Shown piece by piece: positions 52,677-63,168 of a stretch of DNA of 64,000 nt. The stretch comes from Paracoccus aestuarii (lineage in GTDB: Bacteria; Pseudomonadota; Alphaproteobacteria; Rhodobacterales; Rhodobacteraceae): NCBI RefSeq assembly GCF_028553885.1, contig NZ_CP067169.1:496001-560000 (forward strand). The letters are read 5' to 3'. Within the stretch, counting starts at the first letter, position 1. Every line of letters begins with the position of its first letter. A program made the position numbers and the translations under genes. The notes beneath the pieces were generated by a model. That model was not told the DNA's origin. It saw only the letters and a program-made list of their open reading frames with translations, and did no database searches.

Positions 52677-52934
52677 GTCACCACCTCGGTTGTCGGGGTG
52701 CCGCCGGGGCGGGCACCGCAGATTTGAATTCGTAAATGAACCGCGCCAATACGCCATGACGACCGGTCCCGCAAGCCCCGAAGGCCCGAGGGCGACCGCA
52801 ATTCCGCCGCGTTCCCCCCGTGATTGCCCCGGATCGGGCCCGGATGCGCCCCCTTTCGGCCCCGCGGGCGCGGATTTCCCCGCCCCCTGTGGCCCGGCTG
52901 CAACGACGGGGGAATCGCCCCCCGGCGGCGCGGC

Positions 52935-53462
52935 TCAGTCTTCCTTGCGGCCCATCAGCCGGCCCAGATCGGCGAAGGGGCGGCGCGTGTCGGCCGGGGC
53001 CTCATCGGGCGCGGGGGCGTCGGGCAGGGCGGCACCCTCGGCGCGCGGATATTCGGGCAGGGCCAGCGACAGCGCCTCGACCATGATCGCGTCCAGGTCG
53101 ATGAAGTTGCCCAAGGGCTCCAGCGTCTCGTCCGGCATCTCGACCTCCTCGCCCTCGGGCTGGGACAGATGGGGCGAGAACTGGATGCGCACCGGTTCCG
53201 ACAGATCGCTGCGCACGGGTTTCAGCGTCACCACGCAAGGCTGGGTGACGCGGGCGGTCAGCGTGGCCGTCAGCAGCCAGCCGTCGCTGCCCTGGGCGCG
53301 GATCTCGCCCCGGAAATCCAGCTTGGGCAGGCCGGTCAGTCCCAGCTCGGCCGCCAGCGCCTCGCGCAGGGGGGCGTCGGGGCGCAGGTGAAAGGGCGTC
53401 GGCGCGTTGGGGTTCAGATGGGCGACGCGCAGTCGCTGCGGATGGGCGGGTGGGGATGTCAT
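52935..53462 (-). CDS. YceD family (DUF177) protein
   Basis: A 175-residue DUF177 protein, longer at the N-terminus than E. coli YceD. Core stretches are LDFRGEIRAQGSDGWLLTATLTARVTQPCVVTLKPVRS and DLDAIMVEALSLALPEYPRAEGA near 125-145. In plants and bacteria DUF177 proteins are linked to 23S rRNA maturation, which fits the association with rpmF. Here 258 bases separate it from rpmF, more than usual; that interval has a short AT-rich patch at 52720-52745 but no clear feature otherwise. Confidence 0.88.
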   Translation of the reverse strand: MTSPPAHPQRLRVAHLNPNAPTPFHLRPDAPLREALAAELGLTGLPKLDFRGEIRAQGSDGWLLTATLTARVTQPCVVTLKPVRSDLSEPVRIQFSPHLSQPEGEEVEMPDETLEPLGNFIDLDAIMVEALSLALPEYPRAEGAALPDAPAPDEAPADTRRPFADLGRLMGRKED

Positions 53463-53563
53463 GAGGGGGCCTCGGCGCCTGGCGGATGATCAACTTGAGC
53501 AGGGTGGCCGAGTTTGCTAGGCAGGGCGGGCCGCGTCAACCGCCCGCAGGAGGGAACCCGCCC

Positions 53564-54013
53564 ATGTCCGCCATCAGAAGCCTGATGACACTGGCGTTTC
53601 TGGCCGTCCTCGGGCTTGCCGCCTGTTCGCCCATCGAACGCAATCACGGCTATGTGCCGTCGAACCTGGAACTGGCGCAGGTGGTGCCGGGCCAGACGAC
53701 GGTCGACGACCTGCCGGGCCTGATCGGCCGCCCCTCGGCGCAGGGGCTTCTGACGGGGTCGGGCTGGTATTACGTCGGATCGCGCTGGAGCCGCCTTGGC
53801 GCCGCCGCCCCGCGCGAGATCGATCGCCAGGTCGTGGCGATCTCCTTCGCGCCGAACGGGGTGGTCAGCAATGTCGAACGCTTCGGGCTGGAACGCGGGC
53901 GGGTGGTCACCCTGTCGCGCCGCATCACCGATGGCAGCGTGACCGAGATCAGCCTGGTCCGCCAGATCCTGGGCAACCTGGGCAACTTCCAGGCCGGCGA
54001 CTTCATCGAATAG
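53564..54013 (+). CDS. bamE: Outer membrane protein assembly factor BamE (lipoprotein)
   Basis: A 149-residue lipoprotein. The signal peptide MSAIRSLMTLAFLAVLGLAAC ends in a lipobox LAAC with Cys21 as the acylated residue. The SmpA/OmlA domain includes NLELAQVVPGQTTVDDLPGLIGRPS near 35-60. It helps the BamA complex insert beta-barrels in the outer membrane. ATG 53564 follows AGGAGGGA. It diverges from the yceD gene and is convergent with a serine hydrolase gene 12 bases away. Confidence 0.9.
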   Translation: MSAIRSLMTLAFLAVLGLAACSPIERNHGYVPSNLELAQVVPGQTTVDDLPGLIGRPSAQGLLTGSGWYYVGSRWSRLGAAAPREIDRQVVAISFAPNGVVSNVERFGLERGRVVTLSRRITDGSVTEISLVRQILGNLGNFQAGDFIE

Positions 54014-54025
54014 GGCCCGCGCGGT

Positions 54026-55036
54026 TCAGACCGCGCGGATCAGCTCGCCCGCCAGCCGGTGCAGCTGGTCGCGATGCCCGGTCCGGCCCGATGGCAGGTC
54101 GGGATCCGATGTCATCGCGATGGCGGTCGCGCGCTGGCGCCCGGTGGCGGGAAAGACATAGATCATCTGCCCGCCATAGCCCCAGCCATAGCGCACCTGG
54201 CGCCCGCCCAGCTGGCCGATGAACCAGCCATAGCCGTATCCCTGGCCGCTGAAGATGCTGGCCGTGCGCGGCTGCCAGCTGTCGCGGATCCAGCCCTGCG
54301 GCACGACCTGCCGCCCGCCCGCGCGCCCGTCCCGGGCATAGGTCGCCCCGAAGGCCAGCAGGGACCGGGTGCTCATCGCCATCTGGTTGCCGCCCAGATA
54401 GATGCCCTGCGGATCGCGGTCCCATCCGGTGATGCGGAAACCCGGGATCGGACCCAGCCAGTCGCGCGCCACCTGCATCAAGGGCCGCCCCGTCACCCGC
54501 GTCAGGATCGCCGCGACCAGATGGGTCGATGCGGTCGAATACTGCATCCGCGTGCCCGGATCCTGGGTGAAGGGCGCGGCCAGGGCGGCGCGCACCCAGT
54601 TGCGGCTGCTGACCCACCGGCCGTAATTGCTGCCCGACTGACGCTCCAGCCCCGCCTGCATGGACAGCAGATGCCCAAGCGTGATGCGGTTCATCCGCGG
54701 ATCGGGATCGGGCGGCAGGTCGGATCGCAGCAGCGGCGCGATGGGCTGGTCGGCGCCCTGCAGCAGGCCGCGCGCGATGGCGATGCCGGCCAAGGCCGAG
54801 ATGACCGATTTCGATGCCGACTTGATGTTCGTCGGGCTGTCGGGGCCAAAGCCATGATAGCCTTGGGCCGCGATCTCGGACCCCTCGGCGCCGTCATCGC
54901 GCCAGATGGCGATGGCGCGCAGGGGCTCCATGCCGCGGGCCTGGCTCAACAGGGGGGTCAGGCCGGTGCGGGCCAGGGCCGGTGCTGCCAGCAGGGGCAG
55001 GGCGGCGGCGGTCAGGATGAGGCTGCGTCTTTTCAT
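54026..55036 (-). CDS. Exported serine hydrolase (class C beta-lactamase/DD-peptidase fold)
   Basis: A 336-residue protein with a signal peptide (MKRRSLILTAAALPLLAAPALA). The SxxK nucleophile motif is SASKS near residue 77, and QYSTAS near 165 supplies the YxN/S-like second motif. GYGGQMIYVF near 290 stands where the K/HxG motif is expected. It belongs to the broad beta-lactamase-related family of esterases and peptidases; true beta-lactamase activity is unlikely to be its main role. ATG 55036 was chosen because it starts the signal peptide. Confidence 0.85.
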   Translation of the reverse strand: MKRRSLILTAAALPLLAAPALARTGLTPLLSQARGMEPLRAIAIWRDDGAEGSEIAAQGYHGFGPDSPTNIKSASKSVISALAGIAIARGLLQGADQPIAPLLRSDLPPDPDPRMNRITLGHLLSMQAGLERQSGSNYGRWVSSRNWVRAALAAPFTQDPGTRMQYSTASTHLVAAILTRVTGRPLMQVARDWLGPIPGFRITGWDRDPQGIYLGGNQMAMSTRSLLAFGATYARDGRAGGRQVVPQGWIRDSWQPRTASIFSGQGYGYGWFIGQLGGRQVRYGWGYGGQMIYVFPATGRQRATAIAMTSDPDLPSGRTGHRDQLHRLAGELIRAV

Positions 55037-55141
55037 GCAGACAATATGCCGCGTCGCGCCGCGCAGGGGCAATCACGCTTGCGTGCGCGCGGTGTGGCAA
55101 TTAGGGCAGGGCGAACCGACCCCGCCGCGAAAGGCCCCGCC

Positions 55142-55870
55142 ATGAGCGCCCTGGACGATCTTGCCCCCATCCCCTTTCACGAGGCCGACGCCCCGCAGCG
55201 TGCCCGCATGATGTCGCGCCTGGCCGATACGGAGCTGTCGGTCGCGCTGCGCGACGACCCGCAGGGCGACCGCGTGGCCCTGCGCATCTTCGAGATCGAG
55301 GGTGCCCCCACGGCGCTGGCCTGCGACGCCGAGGATCGGCTGGCCGGGTTCTTCGGCCAGCCCACGCCCTATGCCGCGATGCCGGGCCGGGTCCTGGCCG
55401 CGATGCTGCGCAGCGAAGGGGCGGGGCTGCTGGTCAATCCGGGCCATCCCTCGCAGATGCTGCTGGATGCAGCGATGCTGGATTGGCTGACCGGCGCCCT
55501 GGCCGCCACCCCGGAGGAGGCGCAGGCCCGCCTGCGCCTGTCCGCCCCCCGCCCGGAGGTGGTCACGGCGCTGTCCGATCCGCTGGCCGAACGGCTGGCC
55601 GACATGCGCGGGCTGATCGCGGGGGCGGCGCTGGTGGGGACCGGCCCGGATCAGGGGCATCTGCTGCTGATCGCGGGCGCCCCCGCCGATCGCCAGCCCG
55701 CCATCGCCAAGGCCTTGGCCGAGGCGCTGGCCTTCCTGCCCCCGCAGCGCGGCGGCGTGGATATCAGCTTTGCCGAGACCCCGCCGCCCCCCGGCGCCCT
55801 GTTCTTCGACCTGTCGCTGCCGCAGGACGACCCCGCACCCGCCCCCAAAGGCCCCCCCATCCTGCGCTGA
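55142..55870 (+). CDS. SseB family protein
   Basis: A 242-residue protein with an SseB N-terminal domain (about 10-130: AMPGRVLAAMLRSEGAGLLVNPGHPSQMLLDAAML). No membrane segment or catalytic motif is evident. The family is named for an E. coli serine-sensitivity enhancer, and the molecular role is not known. ATG 55142 starts just after a shared promoter interval with the divergent hydrolase. pcs follows 48 bases later in the same direction. Confidence 0.78.
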   Translation: MSALDDLAPIPFHEADAPQRARMMSRLADTELSVALRDDPQGDRVALRIFEIEGAPTALACDAEDRLAGFFGQPTPYAAMPGRVLAAMLRSEGAGLLVNPGHPSQMLLDAAMLDWLTGALAATPEEAQARLRLSAPRPEVVTALSDPLAERLADMRGLIAGAALVGTGPDQGHLLLIAGAPADRQPAIAKALAEALAFLPPQRGGVDISFAETPPPPGALFFDLSLPQDDPAPAPKGPPILR

Positions 55871-55918
55871 GGTCCCTGCGCGGTTGCGCCGCCTTTGTCA
55901 AACTGCGACACATTCCCC

Positions 55919-56626
55919 ATGAACCTGCGTCACAAGGCCTTGGCCGTCCATCTTCTGACCGCATCGGGTGCGGTCCTGTCCATGCTGGCCATGCTGGCCG
56001 CGGTCGAGGGGGAATGGGCGCTGATGTTCCTGTGGCTGGTGGTAGCCTTCGTTGTGGACGGCATCGACGGCCCCTTGGCGCGCCGCTACGAGGTCAAGAA
56101 GAACTGGCCCGCCTATGACGGCGTGCTGATGGACCTGATCATCGACTATCTGACCTATGTCTTCATCCCGGCCTTCGCGCTGTTCCAGTCGGGGCTGCTG
56201 TCGGGCTGGACGGGCTGGGTCGCGATCATCGTCATCGTCTTTACCAGCGTCGTCTATTTCGCCGATACCCGCATGAAGACGCGCGACAATTCCTTTGCGG
56301 GCTTTCCGGGCTGCTGGAACATGGTGATCCTGGTCCTGTTCGCGGTCGAGCCGCATTGGACCGTCATCCTGCTGATCGTCATCGCGCTGAGCGCGGCGCA
56401 GTTCACCAACATCAAGTTCATCCACCCGGTCCGGACCGAGCGCTGGCGGGCGGTGTCGCTGCCGGTGGCGCTGGCTTGGGTGCTGTTCGCGGGCTGGGCG
56501 GCCTGGGTCGATTTCCATCCCGAAAGCTGGGCGATCTGGGGCCTGGTCGCGACCTCGGTCTGGCTGCTTTTCGCGGGGGCGGCGCAGCAGATGCTGCCGC
56601 GCCCCAAGCGGCGGCGGCCGCTCTAG
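55919..56626 (+). CDS. pcs: Phosphatidylcholine synthase
   Basis: A 235-residue inner-membrane CDP-alcohol phosphatidyltransferase with about eight helices. The motif DGIDGPLARRYEVKKNWPAYDGVLMDLIIDY near residues 45-75 keeps the DG-AR-G-D-D metal-binding pattern in the variant typical of Pcs. It joins CDP-diacylglycerol to free choline to make phosphatidylcholine, a pathway common in Rhodobacteraceae and rhizobia. The TAG stop is in CTAG 56623-56626, shared with the convergent carrier gene. Confidence 0.92.
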   Translation: MNLRHKALAVHLLTASGAVLSMLAMLAAVEGEWALMFLWLVVAFVVDGIDGPLARRYEVKKNWPAYDGVLMDLIIDYLTYVFIPAFALFQSGLLSGWTGWVAIIVIVFTSVVYFADTRMKTRDNSFAGFPGCWNMVILVLFAVEPHWTVILLIVIALSAAQFTNIKFIHPVRTERWRAVSLPVALAWVLFAGWAAWVDFHPESWAIWGLVATSVWLLFAGAAQQMLPRPKRRRPL

Positions 56627-57894
56627 CGGCGGGCGGCGGCGCGCAGATCGAAGATCCCGAAGCCCGCCACCACCAGAAAGCACAGCGCCGGGACGACATA
56701 GGACAGCGCCGCGCCATGGGCGTCCAGCACCGCGCCCTGGACCAGCGGCATGACCGCGCCCCCCAGGATCGCCATGACCAGCCCCGCCGCGCCGAACTTG
56801 GTGTCCTGGCCCAGGCCGTGCAGCGCGATGCCGTAGATGGTGGGAAACATCAGCGACAGGCAGGCCGACAGCGCGACCACCGCCCAGACCCCGGCCAGCC
56901 CCGGCACCCCCGCCGCGAACAGCGCCAGCCCCGCCCCCGCGACCGCCATCGCCGCCAGCAACAGCGCCGGGCGGATCACCACCATCGCCCCCACCATCGC
57001 GAAACGCGCCACCAGAAACAGGATCAGGCTGGCCTGCAGATACCAGCCCGCCTGCGCCTCGGTCCCGCCCAAGGCGGCCAGGACATAGGGGATGGTGAAG
57101 GTCCAGACGCAGGTCTGGGCGGCCACGTTGAAGAATTGCGCCGTCACGCCGAAGACGTAATGCCGGTTGCCCGCCAGACGGCGCAGCGTGGCGCGGAAGT
57201 CCATGGGCGCGGTCTCGGCCTGGCGCTCGGCGCGGGTGGGCATGGGGATCAGCGCGATCGCGACCCAGATCGCAACCAGCACGAAGGCAAAGCCCACATA
57301 GGGGGTCATGACCGCCTGCAGCTCGGCCGCCTGGACGGCGCGCAGGGCGTCGGGGGCCATTGCGGCGCGGTCCGCGGCCCCGGCCACGTTCAGCTGCGGC
57401 AGGATCAGCGTCGCGGCCAGAAAGACCCCGATATTCGTGCCCACCGGGTTGAAGGCCTGGGCCAGGTTCAGCCGCCGCGTACCGTTCGCCTCGGGCCCCA
57501 TCGCCATGACGAAGGGGTTGGCCGAGGTCTCCAGGATCGACAGACCCCCCGCCAGCAGGAACAGCGCCAGCAGGAAGAACCCGAAGGTCATCGCCTGCGC
57601 CGCCGGATAGAAGAGGAACGCCCCCAGGATCGCGCAGCCCAGCCCCGTCAGCATCCCGGTCCGGTAGGACCAGCGCCGGTTGATGAAGGCCGCCGGCAGG
57701 GCCAGCAGGAAATAGGCCCCGTAATAGGCCGATTGCACCAGCGAGGCCTGCAGCGTGGACATCGAAAAGATGCGCGAGAAGACCTGCACCAGCGGGTCGG
57801 TCATGTTCGCGGCGATCCCCCAGGCCGCAAAGCAGGTCACCAGCAGCGCGAAGGGCAGGCTCATGCCGGGATGGACGAAGGGGGGCTTGGTCAT
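56623..57894 (-). CDS. MFS transporter of the FucP (L-fucose:H+ symporter) family
   Basis: A 423-residue protein with 12 predicted helices. The FucP-group marks are SLVQSAYYGAYFLLALPAAFINRRWSYRTGM near residues 50-80 and ETSANPFVMAMGPEANGTRRLNLAQAFNPVGTNIG near 120-155. Members import fucose or other sugars with protons. Without a catabolic cluster beside it, the sugar cannot be named. It converges on pcs through a shared CTAG. Confidence 0.88.
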   Translation of the reverse strand: MTKPPFVHPGMSLPFALLVTCFAAWGIAANMTDPLVQVFSRIFSMSTLQASLVQSAYYGAYFLLALPAAFINRRWSYRTGMLTGLGCAILGAFLFYPAAQAMTFGFFLLALFLLAGGLSILETSANPFVMAMGPEANGTRRLNLAQAFNPVGTNIGVFLAATLILPQLNVAGAADRAAMAPDALRAVQAAELQAVMTPYVGFAFVLVAIWVAIALIPMPTRAERQAETAPMDFRATLRRLAGNRHYVFGVTAQFFNVAAQTCVWTFTIPYVLAALGGTEAQAGWYLQASLILFLVARFAMVGAMVVIRPALLLAAMAVAGAGLALFAAGVPGLAGVWAVVALSACLSLMFPTIYGIALHGLGQDTKFGAAGLVMAILGGAVMPLVQGAVLDAHGAALSYVVPALCFLVVAGFGIFDLRAAARR

Positions 57895-57991
57895 GGGTTT
57901 CCTCTTCTGCGGGTCGTGCGGGCTTCTGGCACAGGCGCGCGCGGGCGGAAACCGGGAATGGCGGGGGCGTCGGCCGCCCCCGCCGGGTTCG

Positions 57992-59545
57992 TCAGTCGTA
58001 TTTGCGGATCTGGCCCGATTTCAGGCGCGCCAGATAGCCGTTCATCTCGGTCTTGACGATCGGCATCAGCAGATAGAGCGCGATGATGTTGACCACCGCC
58101 ATCGCGAAGATCGCCGCATCCGAGAAGTCGATGACCGAATCAAAGCCCGATGCCGCCCCGATCACCACGAAGACGCAGAACAGGATCTTGAAGATCAGCT
58201 CCTTCGTCTGGCCCTCGCCAAAGAGGAAGGTCCAGGCCTTCAGCCCGTAATAGCTCCACGAGATCATGGTCGAGAAGGCGAAGAGCACGACCGCCAGGAC
58301 CAGGACATAGCCGAACCAGCCGAAGGCGCTGCTGAACGCATCCGAGGTCAGCGCCACGCCGGTATTGCCGGTCACGGTCTGGATATGGGTGCCCGCCTCG
58401 TTCAGCACGAAGAGGCCGGTGGTCGGGTCGCTGATCAGCTGGCCGGTGATGATGATGACCAGCGCGGTCATGGTGCAGATCACGACCGTGTCGATGAAGG
58501 GCTCCAGCAGGGACACGAAGCCTTCGGTTGTGGGCTCCTTGGTGCGGACCGCGCTGTGGGCGATGGCGGCGGACCCCACCCCCGCCTCGTTCGAGAAGGC
58601 GGCCCGGCGGAAGCCCTGGATCAGCGCACCGATCATGCCGCCGACCACGCCGTCATTGGTGAAGGCGCCGACGAAGATCTGGGTGAAGGCCGTGCCGATC
58701 ATGGTGTAGTTCATGACGATGATGATCAGCGCCGTGCCGACATAGATCGCGGCCATGAAGGGCACGACCTTCTCGGTCACGCTGGCGATGGATTTCAGCC
58801 CGCCCACGATGACCAGGAAGACGATGACCGCCATGATCACGCCGGTGATCCAGCCCGGATAGGCGCCCACGACATTGGTGATCTGGGCATGGGCCTGGTT
58901 GGCCTGGAACATGTTGCCGCCGCCGAAGCTGCCCAGGATGCAGAAGATCGCGAACAGCACCGCCAGCAGCTTGCCGCCCGGCAGGCCGCGTTCCTTGAAG
59001 CCCTTGACCATGTAATACATCGGCCCGCCCGAGACGGTGCCATCCGCATATTCGTTGCGGTATTTGACGCCGAGCGTGCATTCGGTGAACTTGGACGCCA
59101 TGCCCAGCAGGCCCGCCAGGATCATCCAGAAGGTCGCGCCCGGCCCGCCGATGCTGATGGCCACCGCGACGCCCGCGATGTTGCCCAGGCCCACCGTGCC
59201 CGACAGGGCGGTGGTCAGGGCCTGGAAATGGCTGACCTCGCCCGCGTCGTTGGGGTCGGAATAATCGCCCCGCACCAGCGCGATGGAATGAAAGAAGGCG
59301 CGGAACTGGATGAATCCGAAATAGATGGTGAAGACCGTGGCCCCCACCACCAGCCAGGCGACGATCCACGGAAAGCTCGTGCCCGGAAAGTTCGAGAAGA
59401 TGATCGACACGAACCAGCCGGTCGTGGCGGCGAAGAACCCGTCGATCGCGGTGTCCAGCCCCTGGGCGCGCGCCGGCAGCGTGGCCAGCAGCGTCATCAG
59501 CGCCGCCAGGGGCAGGGCGCGCAGGGTTGCCTGTCTGATTGTCAT
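57992..59545 (-). CDS. Sodium:alanine/glycine symporter family protein (AGCS)
   Basis: A 517-residue membrane protein. A signal-like N-terminus precedes about 10-11 helices. The AGCS signature ALSGTVGLGNIAGVAVAISIGGPGATFWM is near residues 110-140, and FRRAAFSNEAGVGSAAIAHSA is near 320. It imports alanine or glycine with sodium. ATG 59545 is preceded by AAGGGACAGGAC and lies 17 bases after a Usp-family gene on the same strand, so the two form an operon. Confidence 0.92.
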   Translation of the reverse strand: MTIRQATLRALPLAALMTLLATLPARAQGLDTAIDGFFAATTGWFVSIIFSNFPGTSFPWIVAWLVVGATVFTIYFGFIQFRAFFHSIALVRGDYSDPNDAGEVSHFQALTTALSGTVGLGNIAGVAVAISIGGPGATFWMILAGLLGMASKFTECTLGVKYRNEYADGTVSGGPMYYMVKGFKERGLPGGKLLAVLFAIFCILGSFGGGNMFQANQAHAQITNVVGAYPGWITGVIMAVIVFLVIVGGLKSIASVTEKVVPFMAAIYVGTALIIIVMNYTMIGTAFTQIFVGAFTNDGVVGGMIGALIQGFRRAAFSNEAGVGSAAIAHSAVRTKEPTTEGFVSLLEPFIDTVVICTMTALVIIITGQLISDPTTGLFVLNEAGTHIQTVTGNTGVALTSDAFSSAFGWFGYVLVLAVVLFAFSTMISWSYYGLKAWTFLFGEGQTKELIFKILFCVFVVIGAASGFDSVIDFSDAAIFAMAVVNIIALYLLMPIVKTEMNGYLARLKSGQIRKYD

Positions 59546-59562
59546 TGTCCTGTCCCTTCCGG

Positions 59563-59997
59563 TCACGGCACGATGGTCACGGGCACCGGCGCGACCTGCG
59601 CCAGCGTGGCCGCGACCGATCCGAAGATGCGCGAGGCAAAGCCCGAATCGCCCATCCGGCCGATGAAGATCATCTCGGCCTTTTCGTCCCGCGCGATGCG
59701 GCACAGGGTTTCGGCGATATGGCCGTAGCGCAGCGTGGTCGAGACGGCGATGCCGGCCTTCTCGACCCGGGCGACCACGGGGGTCAGGATGGCGGCCTCG
59801 GCGCGCTGCAGTTCCTCGGTCCGGCGGCGGTGGCGTTCCTCGACCTCGCTCGGGGTCAGGAAGCTGTAGGGCGACCATTCCAGGACATGCGCGATCAGCA
59901 GGTGATCGCCTTGGCCCCGCGCATTGGCGATGGCCAGGTCCAAGGCCCGCATCGAGGCATCGCTGCCGTCGAAGCCGACGACGATCTTGCGTGGCAT
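59563..59997 (-). CDS. Universal stress protein, single domain
   Basis: A 144-residue UspA-fold protein (RKIVVGFDGSDASMRALDLAIANARGQGDHL at the start). The C-terminal FIGRMGDSGFASRIFGSVAATLAQVAPVPVTIV matches the ATP-binding signature G-2x-G-9x-G(S). Usp proteins next to transporters often act as regulators of the transporter. GAGGGAGG lies about 9 bases before the ATG. It is upstream of, and coupled to, the alanine symporter gene. Confidence 0.9.
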   Translation of the reverse strand: MPRKIVVGFDGSDASMRALDLAIANARGQGDHLLIAHVLEWSPYSFLTPSEVEERHRRRTEELQRAEAAILTPVVARVEKAGIAVSTTLRYGHIAETLCRIARDEKAEMIFIGRMGDSGFASRIFGSVAATLAQVAPVPVTIVP

Positions 59998-60204
59998 TCG
60001 TGCCCTCCCTCTGTGTGTTGGTTGGTTGTCGTTTCTTGATTGAGTGCGGAAAGGATAGGCAGGGATCGGGACGGGAACCAGCGGAAATGTGACGATACAT
60101 TCGCCCTGCCGGGAATTCGCGCAGGGATCTCGCGCCGGGGCTTCGTGACGCTGCGTGACAATCGGGGCTTTTCAAGTCGGATCAAGGGCGGCATAGTCCA
60201 CCCC

Positions 60205-60303
60205 ATGACCCGGATGCATCATATTCCTGCCGCCCCGACCGCGCCCCGCGGCGCGTGCCTGGCCGTGAACCTCCGCGGTCTGCTGCTTCTTACGCTGCGC
60301 TGA
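60205..60303 (+). CDS. leuL: Putative leucine leader peptide before leuA
   Basis: A 32-codon frame with seven Leu codons. Codons 26-29 are CTG CTG CTT CTT, followed by ACG CTG CGC TGA, so the peptide ends GLLLLTLR. CTT is rarely used in this GC-rich window, so the pair would sharpen stalling when Leu-tRNA is short. Its stop codon lies inside a 9-base perfect stem (60299-60329), 79 bases before the leuA ATG. This is the layout of transcription attenuation of leucine synthesis. An alternative start is ATG 60214. No direct proof of translation is possible from sequence. Confidence 0.75.
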   Translation: MTRMHHIPAAPTAPRGACLAVNLRGLLLLTLR

Positions 60304-60344
60304 GCGGGTCTTCCGGGCCGCCGCTCAGCCAGGTCAGCGCCCGG
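60299..60344 (+). promoter_or_regulatory. Putative leuA attenuator structures
   Basis: Stem A: 60299-60307 (GCTGAGCGG) pairs perfectly with 60321-60329 (CCGCTCAGC) and overlaps the leader stop codon. Stem B: CCGGGC (60313-60318), in the loop of A, can pair with GCCCGG (60339-60344). A and B cross, so they would be alternatives or form a pseudoknot. No U-run follows, so rho-dependent or translational control is possible instead of classical termination. Confidence 0.55.
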
Positions 60345-60382
60345 GCCGAACCCCCACCGCATCCCGTAAGAAAGACGAACCA

Positions 60383-61939
<1,557 letters not shown>

Positions 61940-61946
61940 TCCGTGA

Positions 61947-63146
<1,200 letters not shown>

Positions 63147-63168
63147 TCCTGACGCGGAGGGCGCCAGA

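Noticed and set aside
56356..58056. 566-codon plus-strand frame across pcs and the FucP-like gene
   Set aside because: It starts in the wrong frame of pcs and runs antisense to the carrier gene; composition is Arg/Gln/Gly-rich without family signals.
60030..60050. Possible FNR site (TTGATTGAG) upstream of the single-domain usp gene
   Set aside because: Only one half-site is present; the second half does not match ATCAA at the right distance.
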